Origin: Syntrophomonas sp. | Lineage (GTDB): Bacteria; Bacillota; Syntrophomonadia; Syntrophomonadales; Syntrophomonadaceae | Direction of reading: 5' to 3' | Assembly (NCBI GenBank): GCA_028709355.1 | Contig: JAQVXF010000086.1 | Location: 1-5,526 of the forward strand | DNA: 5,526 bases | In this document: piece after piece, positions 1 through 5,252 of the stretch | How positions within the stretch are numbered: the stretch's first letter is position 1 | Layout of the letters: every line of letters starts with the position of its first letter | The notes under the pieces: generated by a model | What the model was told of the DNA's origin: nothing | The model's database searches: none | Seen by the model: the letters and a program-made list of their open reading frames with translations, nothing else | Position numbers and translations under genes: made by a program

Positions 1-1
1 T

Positions 2-937
2 CGCGATGCTGGTATCAAGAGCGAGCAAGAGCTTTCAACCGACCAGGCGAGGAAGCTGATCGAAGAGATAAAGAAGGCGAACTTCCAGATCATGATATTC
101 AGCGGTGGCGAACCACTTATGCGGCCTGACATCTATGAACTGGCCTCTTTTGCTACCGGGATTGGATTGCGGGCGGTGATGGGCACCAACGGCAGCCTGA
201 TAACGGCGGAAACGGCACGGCAAATGAAAGCGGCTGGATTCATGGCCGCCGGGGTGAGTCTGGATAGCCTTGATCCGGCTAAAAACAATGCTTTTCGCAA
301 GCTGGGGGATGCCTACCAGCGAACCATCGCAGGGATGCAGCATCTCCGGGAAGCTGGAGTACCCTTTCAGATCCATACTACGGTTATGGATTGGAATGTT
401 GGTGAATTGGAGTCCATCACTGATTTCGCCATTGCAATCGGGGCCATGGCCCACCATGTCTTCTTTCTGGTACCGACTGGCCGGGCAGTCAATATCGAGG
501 ATGAAGCACTCAAGGTGGCCGAGTATGAGAGAACTCTGGCGCGGTTGATGGAGAAACAGAGGACCGTTCCGATCGAGATCAAACCCACCTGCGCACCTCA
601 ATTCATCCGGGTGGCTGACAAAAAAGGCGTACCATTAAGGTTTTCGAAGGGATGCCTGGCCGGTATCAGTTATTGTATAATCAGTCCTACCGGTGACGTG
701 CAACCATGTGCTTATCTGGATATGCCATTGGGGAACGTCAAGGACCAGCCCTTCGATAAGATTTGGCGGGAAAGCCCAGTTCTGCACAGACTGCGTACCA
801 TGGAATACCAGGGCAAATGCGGCACCTGCGATTACCAGGTGCGCTGTGGGGGTTGCCGGGCCCGGGCCAATTATTATAACGGTGATTACATGGCTGAAGA
901 TACCTGGTGCCTCTATCAACCCAAGGGGGTAGATTAG
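2..937 (+). CDS. ahbD: Radical SAM haem b synthase, AhbD/NirJ2 type (5' end missing)
   Basis: This is a radical SAM/SPASM enzyme of the siroheme-dependent (alternative) haem pathway. The AhbD family converts Fe-coproporphyrin III to haem b by oxidative decarboxylation of two propionates. The reading frame is open from base 2, so the ATG at 92 is internal and the true start lies upstream. The first residues, RDAG, are what normally follows the CxxxCxxC cluster motif in NirJ2/AhbD proteins, so only about 15-25 residues should be missing. Visible in the 311-residue fragment: SGGEP (residues 34-38, SAM binding), TNGS, SLDSLDP, and a Cys-rich C-terminal region with Cys at 197, 218, 225, 236, 273, 276, 282, 285 and 303, including CGTCDYQVRCGGCRARA, which fits an auxiliary Fe-S cluster. 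The stop codon abuts the next gene. NirJ1/AhbC is the main alternative. The NirJ2-like C-terminus and the ahbA/ahbB neighbours favour AhbD, but AhbC and AhbD are related and Clostridial versions are often named as haem d1 proteins. Confidence 0.85.
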   Translation, partial: RDAGIKSEQELSTDQARKLIEEIKKANFQIMIFSGGEPLMRPDIYELASFATGIGLRAVMGTNGSLITAETARQMKAAGFMAAGVSLDSLDPAKNNAFRKLGDAYQRTIAGMQHLREAGVPFQIHTTVMDWNVGELESITDFAIAIGAMAHHVFFLVPTGRAVNIEDEALKVAEYERTLARLMEKQRTVPIEIKPTCAPQFIRVADKKGVPLRFSKGCLAGISYCIISPTGDVQPCAYLDMPLGNVKDQPFDKIWRESPVLHRLRTMEYQGKCGTCDYQVRCGGCRARANYYNGDYMAEDTWCLYQPKGVD

Positions 938-1408
938 GTGCCGCTTCTGGACTCCCTGGACCGCAGGATTTTGAATCAACTGCAAACCGATTTCCCTGTG
1001 GCTGCTGAACCCTATCGGGTTATGGCTGATCACTTGGGGATCAGTGAAGCGGAGATTCTCACCCGCATCGGGGTGATGAAATCCAGCGGACTGATCAGGC
1101 GGATCGGGGGCGTTATGAACACTCATGCTATGGGGTTTGTTTCTACTCTCTGTGCAGCCGTGGTTCCGGCGTCAGAGCTCGAAAACGCAATTCAGGTTAT
1201 AAACCGTCTGCCTGGGGTAACCCATAACTACCTGCGCGACCATGAGTGGAATGTGTGGTTTACCCTGACCGTACCCTCCCAGCAGGAAGCCAACCATATC
1301 CTGGAGGAGTTGAGATCGGGCTTGGGCTGCGAGATTATCAGCATGCCCGCCGAGAAAATATTCAAAATCAAAGTAGCCTTTGACATGGAGAAGCAGGATG
1401 ATGCATGA
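938..1408 (+). CDS. ahbA: Siroheme decarboxylase, alpha-type subunit (AhbA/NirD-L family)
   Basis: This 156-residue protein has an AsnC/Lrp-like fold: an N-terminal winged-helix segment (about residues 5-60, with LDRRILNQLQTDFP and GLIRRIGGVMN) and a C-terminal ligand-binding domain. The family is enzymatic: AhbA and AhbB together decarboxylate siroheme to 12,18-didecarboxysiroheme. Supporting motifs are RRIGG, GFVSTLCAA and LPGVTHNYLRDHEWNVWFT (His96 in THNY), typical of the NirD/L-AhbA/B group rather than DNA-binding Lrp regulators. The start is GTG, directly after the upstream TAG with no gap; AAGGGGGT at 922-930 serves as ribosome-binding site and implies translational coupling. Its 3' end overlaps the next gene by 11 bp. 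Automated pipelines often call such proteins Lrp/AsnC transcriptional regulators. The alpha/beta assignment is by remembered motif similarity and is less certain than the family. Confidence 0.85.
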   Translation: MPLLDSLDRRILNQLQTDFPVAAEPYRVMADHLGISEAEILTRIGVMKSSGLIRRIGGVMNTHAMGFVSTLCAAVVPASELENAIQVINRLPGVTHNYLRDHEWNVWFTLTVPSQQEANHILEELRSGLGCEIISMPAEKIFKIKVAFDMEKQDDA

Positions 1409-1865
1409 TTCGATCGATATTGCGATAATCGCCTTGATACAGGGCGATTTGCCCTTGGATCCTCACCCCTTTGCCCAACTGTCCCAACAACTGGGTATCG
1501 AGGTCGACCAGATTCTGCAGAGGATAGAGCAGATGAGGACAGATGGGGTGCTCCGCCGCTGGGGGGCGGTGCTTAGACATCAGCAGGCCGGCTATATCGC
1601 CAATGCCATGGTGGCCTGGAAGGTTGATCCGGATAAGGCTGATGAGGCTGGCGGGCAGATGGCCGGATTCCAGGAGATCAGTCATTGTTATTTGCGTTCG
1701 GTGCCAGCTGTATTTCCTTACAATCTATTCACCATGTGCCATGCTCGCAGTGAAGAGCAGCTCCAGGAGTTGATCAACCGGGCGGCAGCCCAAACCGGAC
1801 TGAACGATTTTGTGATAATCAAGAGCCTCAGGGAATTCAAGAAGGCGAGCATGACTTACGTCTGA
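1398..1865 (+). CDS. ahbB: Siroheme decarboxylase, beta-type subunit (AhbB/NirD-L family)
   Basis: This is the second AsnC-fold partner of siroheme decarboxylase, 155 residues from the ATG at 1398. GGAG at 1387-1390 is 7 bp upstream of that ATG; the adjacent ATG at 1401 is equally possible. A longer in-frame TTG start at 1380 would add six residues (MTWRSR) without family support. The N-terminal winged-helix region carries IDIAIIALIQGDLPL and VLRRWGAVLRHQQAGY. The C-terminal domain carries ISHCYLRSVPAVFPYNLFTM (His96, Tyr98), the hallmark of AhbB-type subunits, and a Lys-rich EFKKA end. The family motif usually reads WPYNLYTM; here the aromatic before PYN is Phe (FPYNLFTM), a mild deviation. 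The gene overlaps ahbA by 11 bp, so coupled expression and a heterodimer are likely. It is not expected to be a transcription factor despite the fold. Confidence 0.85.
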   Translation: MMHDSIDIAIIALIQGDLPLDPHPFAQLSQQLGIEVDQILQRIEQMRTDGVLRRWGAVLRHQQAGYIANAMVAWKVDPDKADEAGGQMAGFQEISHCYLRSVPAVFPYNLFTMCHARSEEQLQELINRAAAQTGLNDFVIIKSLREFKKASMTYV

Positions 1866-1884
1866 GCATGGACGAAAAATGGCT

Positions 1885-1892
1885 AGGGGGGG
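1885..1892 (+). promoter_or_regulatory. Ribosome-binding site deciding the hemL start
   Basis: An A followed by seven Gs ends 7 bp before the TTG at 1900. It lies inside the reading frame that would begin at ATG 1879, so its position favours the TTG start. Confidence 0.55.
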
Positions 1893-1899
1893 TCTCAGT

Positions 1900-3183
1900 T
1901 TGGAAACCACGCATTCAGAGAGGATATTTAATGAAGCCCGGAAGTACATGCCGGGCGGAGTGAACAGTCCTGTCCGGGCTTTCAAGGCTGTGGGCATGAA
2001 TCCGCTGATGATCGCCAGAGGTCGGGGTTCAAAGATCTATGACGTCGATGGCAATGGATTCATAGACTATGTTTGTTCCTGGGGACCACTAGTCTGGGGC
2101 CACAGTCACCCAGATATTATCCAGGCCATTTGCTCGGCGGCGGAGGAAGGTACTAGTTTCGGAGCCTGTTCCGCTCGAGAAGTTCAATTGGCCCGTCTCA
2201 TCTGCGAAGCCTTCCCGGCAATTGATCAGGTCAGGTTGGTCAATTCAGGCACTGAGGCCACCATGAGTGCGGTGCGTTTGGCTCGGGCGGTCACCGGACG
2301 GGACAAGATAATAAAATTCGAAGGCTGCTACCATGGTCATGCCGACTCATTTCTGATCAAGGCGGGCTCTGGTTTGTTGACCACTGGGGTTCCCACCAGT
2401 GCTGGAGTTCCCAAATCCATTACTGATCAGACGGTAGTATGCAAGTACAATGACCTTGATTCGGTCAAGAAAGCCTTTATGATCATGGGGCCGGATATCG
2501 CGGCGGTGATAGTAGAACCAGTGGCCGCCAATATGGGTCTGGTCAATCCCAAACCAGGATTTCTGCAGGGCTTGCGGGAGATTACCCGTCTATATGGAAG
2601 CTTATTGATATTTGATGAGATAATTACCGGTTTCCGGGTATGTTACGGGGGAGTACAAACCCAATTGGATATAGAACCGGATCTGACTACCTTGGGCAAG
2701 ATAATTGGGGGCGGCCTGCCGGTTGGTGCTTACGGAGGCAAAAAGCAATTCATGGAACGGATTGCTCCTCAAGGAGATGTTTACCAGGCCGGCACCCTTT
2801 CGGGCAATCCCATCGCCATGGCGGCGGGAGCAACCGCCTTGACTCTCTTAAGAGAAAACGATCCTTACCCGCAAATGGAAGAGATGGCCAATCGTCTTAC
2901 CGACGGCATCAAGGTCCTGGTTGAAGCGTACCGACTGGAAGCTTGTCTGAACCAGTGTGCTTCCATGTTTTCATTGTTCTTTGCTCCCTCTCCGATTAAT
3001 GATTACGAGTCGGTAGGTAGGAGCGACACCCTTAGGTATGCGGACTATTTCCGAGGGATGCTGGAGTTAGGGATCTACCTGCCTCCATCGCAATTTGAAG
3101 TATGTTTTGTGTCTGCAGCTCATACCGAGGAGGATGTAGATAGAACCCTTGAGGCTCTGGAGTTTTGTCTGCAACAACTTTAA
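1900..3183 (+). CDS. hemL: Glutamate-1-semialdehyde 2,1-aminomutase
   Basis: HemL is a cytosolic PLP enzyme that converts glutamate-1-semialdehyde to 5-aminolevulinate in the C5 pathway, the entry to all tetrapyrroles. The family is unmistakable: PGGVNSPVRAF near the N-terminus, SWGPLVWGHSHP, NSGTEATMSAVRLARA (PLP phosphate region, from residue 115), EGCYHGHADSFL, LIFDEIITGFRV (Asp239), and TLGKIIGGGLPVGAYGG with the Schiff-base Lys at 267. The TTG at 1900 is preferred as start: an AG7 purine run (1885-1892) lies 7 bp upstream, the 427-residue length fits the family, and Lys267 is close to Lys265 of the E. coli enzyme. An ATG at 1879 in the same frame would add seven residues and has a weak GGA site. 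It lies 34 bp after ahbB and is probably co-transcribed. No frameshift or missing catalytic residue is seen. Confidence 0.96.
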   Translation: METTHSERIFNEARKYMPGGVNSPVRAFKAVGMNPLMIARGRGSKIYDVDGNGFIDYVCSWGPLVWGHSHPDIIQAICSAAEEGTSFGACSAREVQLARLICEAFPAIDQVRLVNSGTEATMSAVRLARAVTGRDKIIKFEGCYHGHADSFLIKAGSGLLTTGVPTSAGVPKSITDQTVVCKYNDLDSVKKAFMIMGPDIAAVIVEPVAANMGLVNPKPGFLQGLREITRLYGSLLIFDEIITGFRVCYGGVQTQLDIEPDLTTLGKIIGGGLPVGAYGGKKQFMERIAPQGDVYQAGTLSGNPIAMAAGATALTLLRENDPYPQMEEMANRLTDGIKVLVEAYRLEACLNQCASMFSLFFAPSPINDYESVGRSDTLRYADYFRGMLELGIYLPPSQFEVCFVSAAHTEEDVDRTLEALEFCLQQL

Positions 3184-3267
3184 AATTGGCAAAAATTTTT
3201 TCGGATTGGACCATATAAGCAGGAAATTAGACTTCAATATAGAAAATATACAATTGGGTTTGAGTAC

Positions 3268-3288
3268 TACCGCAATATTTGGGCGGTA
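3268..3288. repeat. Inverted repeat TACCGC-9-GCGGTA
   Basis: TACCGC (3268-3273) and GCGGTA (3283-3288) are perfect reverse complements separated by 9 bp. The layout is that of a dimeric regulator site, and the right arm overlaps the putative promoter elements. No known operator consensus is recognised. Confidence 0.4.
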
Positions 3289-3295
3289 AATTTGC
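3281..3295 (+). promoter_or_regulatory. Possible sigma-54-type -24/-12 promoter
   Basis: GGGCGG-TAAAT-TTGC aligns with the consensus TGGCAC-N5-TTGC. The diagnostic GG (3282-3283) and GC (3294-3295) are 12 bp apart as required, and the TTGC half is perfect. The -24 half has three mismatches, so this is a weak candidate. A transcript would begin near 3307 and carry about 105 nt of leader before etfB. Confidence 0.25.
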
Positions 3296-3305
3296 CGTAG
3301 GCAAA
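3291..3305. repeat. Perfect palindrome TTTGCC-GTA-GGCAAA
   Basis: Two 6 bp arms (3291-3296 and 3300-3305) are exact reverse complements around a 3 bp centre. The palindrome overlaps the -12 half of the sigma-54 candidate and the alternative -35 candidate, so a repressor bound here would block transcription of etfBA. It is too short and lacks the T-run of a terminator. Confidence 0.4.
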
Positions 3306-3320
3306 AAGTTCATACATATA

Positions 3321-3354
3321 ACTGTCTTGGGGGTGATGGCAAGTAGGTTACAGT
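3321..3354 (+). other. Possible leader RNA hairpin upstream of etfB
   Basis: ACTGTCTTG (3321-3329) can pair with CAAG (3340-3343) and, after a 6-nt bulge, with ACAGT (3350-3354), leaving a G-rich 10-nt loop. GGTT (3346-3349) can alternatively pair with AACC (3356-3359), and CAGA (3359-3362) with TCTG (3366-3369). No riboswitch family is recognised. Confidence 0.3.
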
Positions 3355-3400
3355 CAACCAGAATGTCTGATATCGAATAGTAGAAAGCTCTAGATGAAAA

Positions 3401-3405
3401 GGAGG
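3401..3405 (+). promoter_or_regulatory. Ribosome-binding site deciding the etfB start
   Basis: GGAGG within AAAAGGAGGAATGG is a near-perfect Shine-Dalgarno. It ends 7 bp before the TTG at 3413 but only 1 bp before the ATG at 3407, so the TTG is the plausible start. Confidence 0.8.
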
Positions 3406-3412
3406 AATGGAC

Positions 3413-4165
3413 TTGAAGGTTATAGTGTTGGTTAAGCAAACATTCGACACCGAAGCCAAGATTGATTTGAAGGACGGCAAAATCAACGATGCTGGTATCA
3501 ACCTGATTATTAATCCCTATGATGAGGTAGCTGTTGAGGGCGCAATTCAATTAAAAGAGAAGGGCATTGCTACTGAAGTAGTAGTAATGAGCGCCGGCGC
3601 TGACAAGGCCATGGATGCTATCCGCACCGCTCTGGCGATGGGCGCTGACCGGGGTATCTTAGTGAAACAGGACACTGCTGCTGATGAGTATGCACGTGCA
3701 ACCGCTCTAGCTGCAGCTATCAAGGAAGAAAATCCCGAGTTGATATTGGCCGGCCACGTTGCGGCTGATGACGGATCATCCCAGGTTCCTACCCGGGTTG
3801 CCGAAATCCTGGGCCTGCCCCATGTCAATGTTATGACTGCAGTTGAGATCGCAGGCGGCAAAGCTACCTGCACATGTGAAGCCGACGGCGGAACCTCGGT
3901 TATCGAAGTCAGTCTGCCTGCCGTGATCTCCAGCCAAGTAAGCTGGAATGAACCCCGTTATCCTTCCATGAAGGGTATTATGGCTGCCAAGAAGAAACCG
4001 GTCGCAACCAAAGATGGTGTTGCAGTTGCCAATAAGGTAAATATCGTTGAATTTGCTCTGCCCGCTGCCAAACAGGCAGGTATCAAGGTAGAGGATGATG
4101 CTGATGTATGTGCGGCCAAACTGGGCGAATGGATGAAGAGCGTCGTTAAAGTGGAAGTGAAATAA
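3413..4165 (+). CDS. etfB: Electron transfer flavoprotein, beta subunit
   Basis: EtfB pairs with EtfA to carry electrons from acyl-CoA dehydrogenases to a membrane quinone reductase. The start is taken as TTG 3413, giving MKVIVLVKQTFDTEAKI, the usual EtfB N-terminus, and 250 residues, the normal length. ATG 3407 sits 1 bp from the Shine-Dalgarno and would only add two residues. Motifs: NPYDE (34-38), ALAMGADRG (74-81), AGHVAADDGSSQVPTRVAE (nucleotide-binding loop, about 113-131) and the family signature SQVSWNEPRYPSMKGIMAAKKKP (174-196). The loop reads ADDGSSQVP rather than the DGDTAQVGP form of well-known bifurcating EtfB proteins, which suggests (inference) a non-bifurcating Etf feeding a quinone reductase. 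etfA follows after 43 bp, and both are probably on one transcript with the membrane gene. Confidence 0.96.
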   Translation: MKVIVLVKQTFDTEAKIDLKDGKINDAGINLIINPYDEVAVEGAIQLKEKGIATEVVVMSAGADKAMDAIRTALAMGADRGILVKQDTAADEYARATALAAAIKEENPELILAGHVAADDGSSQVPTRVAEILGLPHVNVMTAVEIAGGKATCTCEADGGTSVIEVSLPAVISSQVSWNEPRYPSMKGIMAAKKKPVATKDGVAVANKVNIVEFALPAAKQAGIKVEDDADVCAAKLGEWMKSVVKVEVK

Positions 4166-4167
4166 GC

Positions 4168-4188
4168 ACATAAATTATTAATTTATGT
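4168..4188 (+). other. AT-rich hairpin between etfB and etfA
   Basis: ACATAAAT (4168-4175) and ATTTATGT (4181-4188) form a perfect 8 bp stem around TATTA, starting 2 bp after the etfB stop. It lies 6 bp upstream of the etfA ribosome-binding site AAGGAGGG (4195-4202). With almost no GC and no T-run it is unlikely to terminate transcription; it may protect the mRNA or separate the two translation units. Confidence 0.45.
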
Positions 4189-4208
4189 ATTAAAAAGGAG
4201 GGTAATTC

Positions 4209-5162
4209 ATGGCAGGAACATGGGTTTTTGTTGAACAAAAGGACGGTAATATCCGTAAAGTTACTTATGAAATGTTGTCTGAATGCAAGAAAGGCAGCGA
4301 CGAGGTTGCTGCAGTCGTATTTGGACAGGGAGTGGAAGGATTGGCTGGCGAGCTGGCCAAGTATGGTGCGGACAAGGTATACGTGGCTGATGATGCCATT
4401 TTTGCCAATTACAACACCGGCGCTTTCGTAGCTCAGATAGTTGCTATGATCAATGAATTCAGCCCTAATGCGGTATTGTTTGCTCATTCTTTCAACGGCC
4501 GTGATATGGCCTCCAGACTAGCCCAGAAGCTGGATACTGGATTGGCCACCGATGCAGTTGCGGCTGAAATTTCTGCTGGCAAGGGCCTTTTCACCAGGGC
4601 TATCTATGCCGGTAAAGCCCTAGCCAAGGTTGAAGTAGCTGGCAGCCCAGTCCTGGCGACCATCCGCCCCGGCGTTTGGGAAGTTGGTTCCACCGCTGGC
4701 GCCGGCGCAGTTGTCAAGGCAGCGGTAGCAGCTACTGCCGCTGATGTGTACCAGATAATGAAAGAATTCAAACCAACCGTATCCGCGCGCCCCGACCTGG
4801 CTGAAGCAGCCGTGGTAGTATCCGGCGGACGTGGTTGTAAAGGTCCGGATGGAATCAAGTTGGTTGAGCAATTGGCGGATATGTTGGGTGCAGCGGTAGG
4901 TGGATCCAGAGCATCGATCGACTCCGGTTGGCTGGGACACGAACTCCAAGTTGGTCAGACCGGCAAGGTGGTTCTTCCCAACCTGTACATCGCCTGTGGT
5001 ATATCCGGAGCCATCCAGCATCTGGCTGGTATGTCCTCCTCCAAGTTCATTGCCGCTATCAATACTGATACTGAAGCTCCGATCTTCGGCGTTTCCGATT
5101 TTGGCGTGGTTGCCGACCTATTCAAGGTAATACCCTTGTTGATGACCGAGTTAAAGAAATAG
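4209..5162 (+). CDS. etfA: Electron transfer flavoprotein, alpha subunit
   Basis: EtfA is the FAD-binding partner of EtfB in the cytosol. The 317-residue product has the normal length and begins directly with the Etf fold (MAGTWVFVEQ), with no N-terminal ferredoxin extension. The C-terminal FAD domain is complete: VVSGGRG (203-209), GGSRASIDSGWLG (231-243), QVGQTGK (247-253), LYIACGISGAIQHLAGM (259-275) and INTDTEAPIF (284-293). The last motif is followed by VSDFGVVADLF, where many EtfA proteins read ADYGIVGDLF. The ATG at 4209 has AAGGAGGG 6 bp upstream. Between etfB and the membrane oxidoreductase, its likely job is beta-oxidation electron transfer from acyl-CoA dehydrogenases to menaquinone. 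Butyryl-CoA dehydrogenase as donor is inferred from the syntroph-like context, not seen here. Confidence 0.97.
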   Translation: MAGTWVFVEQKDGNIRKVTYEMLSECKKGSDEVAAVVFGQGVEGLAGELAKYGADKVYVADDAIFANYNTGAFVAQIVAMINEFSPNAVLFAHSFNGRDMASRLAQKLDTGLATDAVAAEISAGKGLFTRAIYAGKALAKVEVAGSPVLATIRPGVWEVGSTAGAGAVVKAAVAATAADVYQIMKEFKPTVSARPDLAEAAVVVSGGRGCKGPDGIKLVEQLADMLGAAVGGSRASIDSGWLGHELQVGQTGKVVLPNLYIACGISGAIQHLAGMSSSKFIAAINTDTEAPIFGVSDFGVVADLFKVIPLLMTELKK

Positions 5163-5169
5163 TTAATCC
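5163..5169 (+). repeat. Left arm of a long-range inverted repeat (TTAATCC/GGATTAA)
   Basis: TTAATCC begins at the base after the etfA stop and is the exact complement of GGATTAA at 5230-5236. Pairing would enclose the hairpin at 5182-5219 and take up the first two bases of the next ribosome-binding site. Confidence 0.35.
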
Positions 5170-5181
5170 CTGAGTATCGAT

Positions 5182-5219
5182 GGTATCACTGGATATGCCC
5201 TGCGCATATCCAGGATACC
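5182..5219 (+). other. Strong hairpin between etfA and the membrane oxidoreductase gene
   Basis: GGTATC (5182-5187), a single bulged A and CTGGATATGC (5189-5198) pair perfectly with GCATATCCAG (5204-5213) and GATACC (5214-5219) around the loop CCTGC: 16 base pairs and one bulge. Only TTTCCTT follows, a poor U-run, so partial termination is possible but a stability or processing hairpin that sets the ratio of soluble EtfAB to membrane protein fits as well. It is the most stable structure noticed in the window. Confidence 0.7.
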
Positions 5220-5221
5220 TT

Positions 5222-5239
5222 TCCTTAGTGGATTAAGGA
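5222..5239 (+). promoter_or_regulatory. Possible helix masking the ribosome-binding site of the membrane oxidoreductase gene
   Basis: TCCTTA (5222-5227) is the exact complement of TAAGGA (5234-5239), part of the Shine-Dalgarno AAGGAGGG (5235-5242). Two G-U pairs and one C-G pair could extend it to 9 bp (5219-5242). This helix competes with the TTAATCC/GGATTAA pairing for 5234-5236. Confidence 0.35.
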
Positions 5240-5252
5240 GGGAATTGGATAA

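Larger units (their letters stand above)
3184..3412 (+). promoter_or_regulatory. Non-coding gap and likely leader/promoter region of the etf operon
   Basis: These 229 bp between hemL and etfB are more AT-rich than the flanking genes and hold no credible gene. They contain an AT-only weak inverted repeat just after the hemL stop (3182-3199, no GC stem, so a poor terminator), two short inverted repeats (3268-3288 and 3291-3305), a possible promoter, a possible leader hairpin (3321-3354) and the etfB ribosome-binding site. The gap, the largest in the window, is the natural place for the haem operon to end and the etf operon to start. A sigma-70-like guess is TTGCCG (3292-3297) with TATAAC (3317-3322), but the 19 bp spacer is long. 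Confidence 0.5.

Noticed and set aside
4..18. 15-base exact repeat CGATGCTGGTATCAA, also at 3487-3501
   Set aside because: Both copies lie in coding frames and encode DAGI in unrelated proteins; best explained by shared codon use and chance.
35..601. Long minus-strand frame opposite ahbD
   Set aside because: It is a shadow of the radical SAM gene, whose plus-strand motifs are unambiguous.
938..1865. Pair of Lrp/AsnC transcriptional regulators
   Set aside because: Operon position between a haem radical SAM enzyme and hemL, together with NirD/L-type motifs, fits siroheme decarboxylase better.
3182..3201. Terminator after hemL (AAAATT-GGCAAA-AATTTTTT)
   Set aside because: The stem is six A-T pairs with no GC, too weak for intrinsic termination; any terminator for the haem operon is not evident.
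3330..3380. Resemblance to a fluoride riboswitch (GGGTGATGG ... AACC ... TCTGAT)
   Set aside because: The sequence lacks the partner strand for the GATGG-side stem and the CACC-like pseudoknot strand, and the downstream genes are not fluoride exporters.
3227..3550. Minus-strand reading frame of 107 codons spanning the hemL-etfB gap
   Set aside because: About half of it mirrors etfB, the composition is unlike a protein family, and no ribosome-binding site was noticed.
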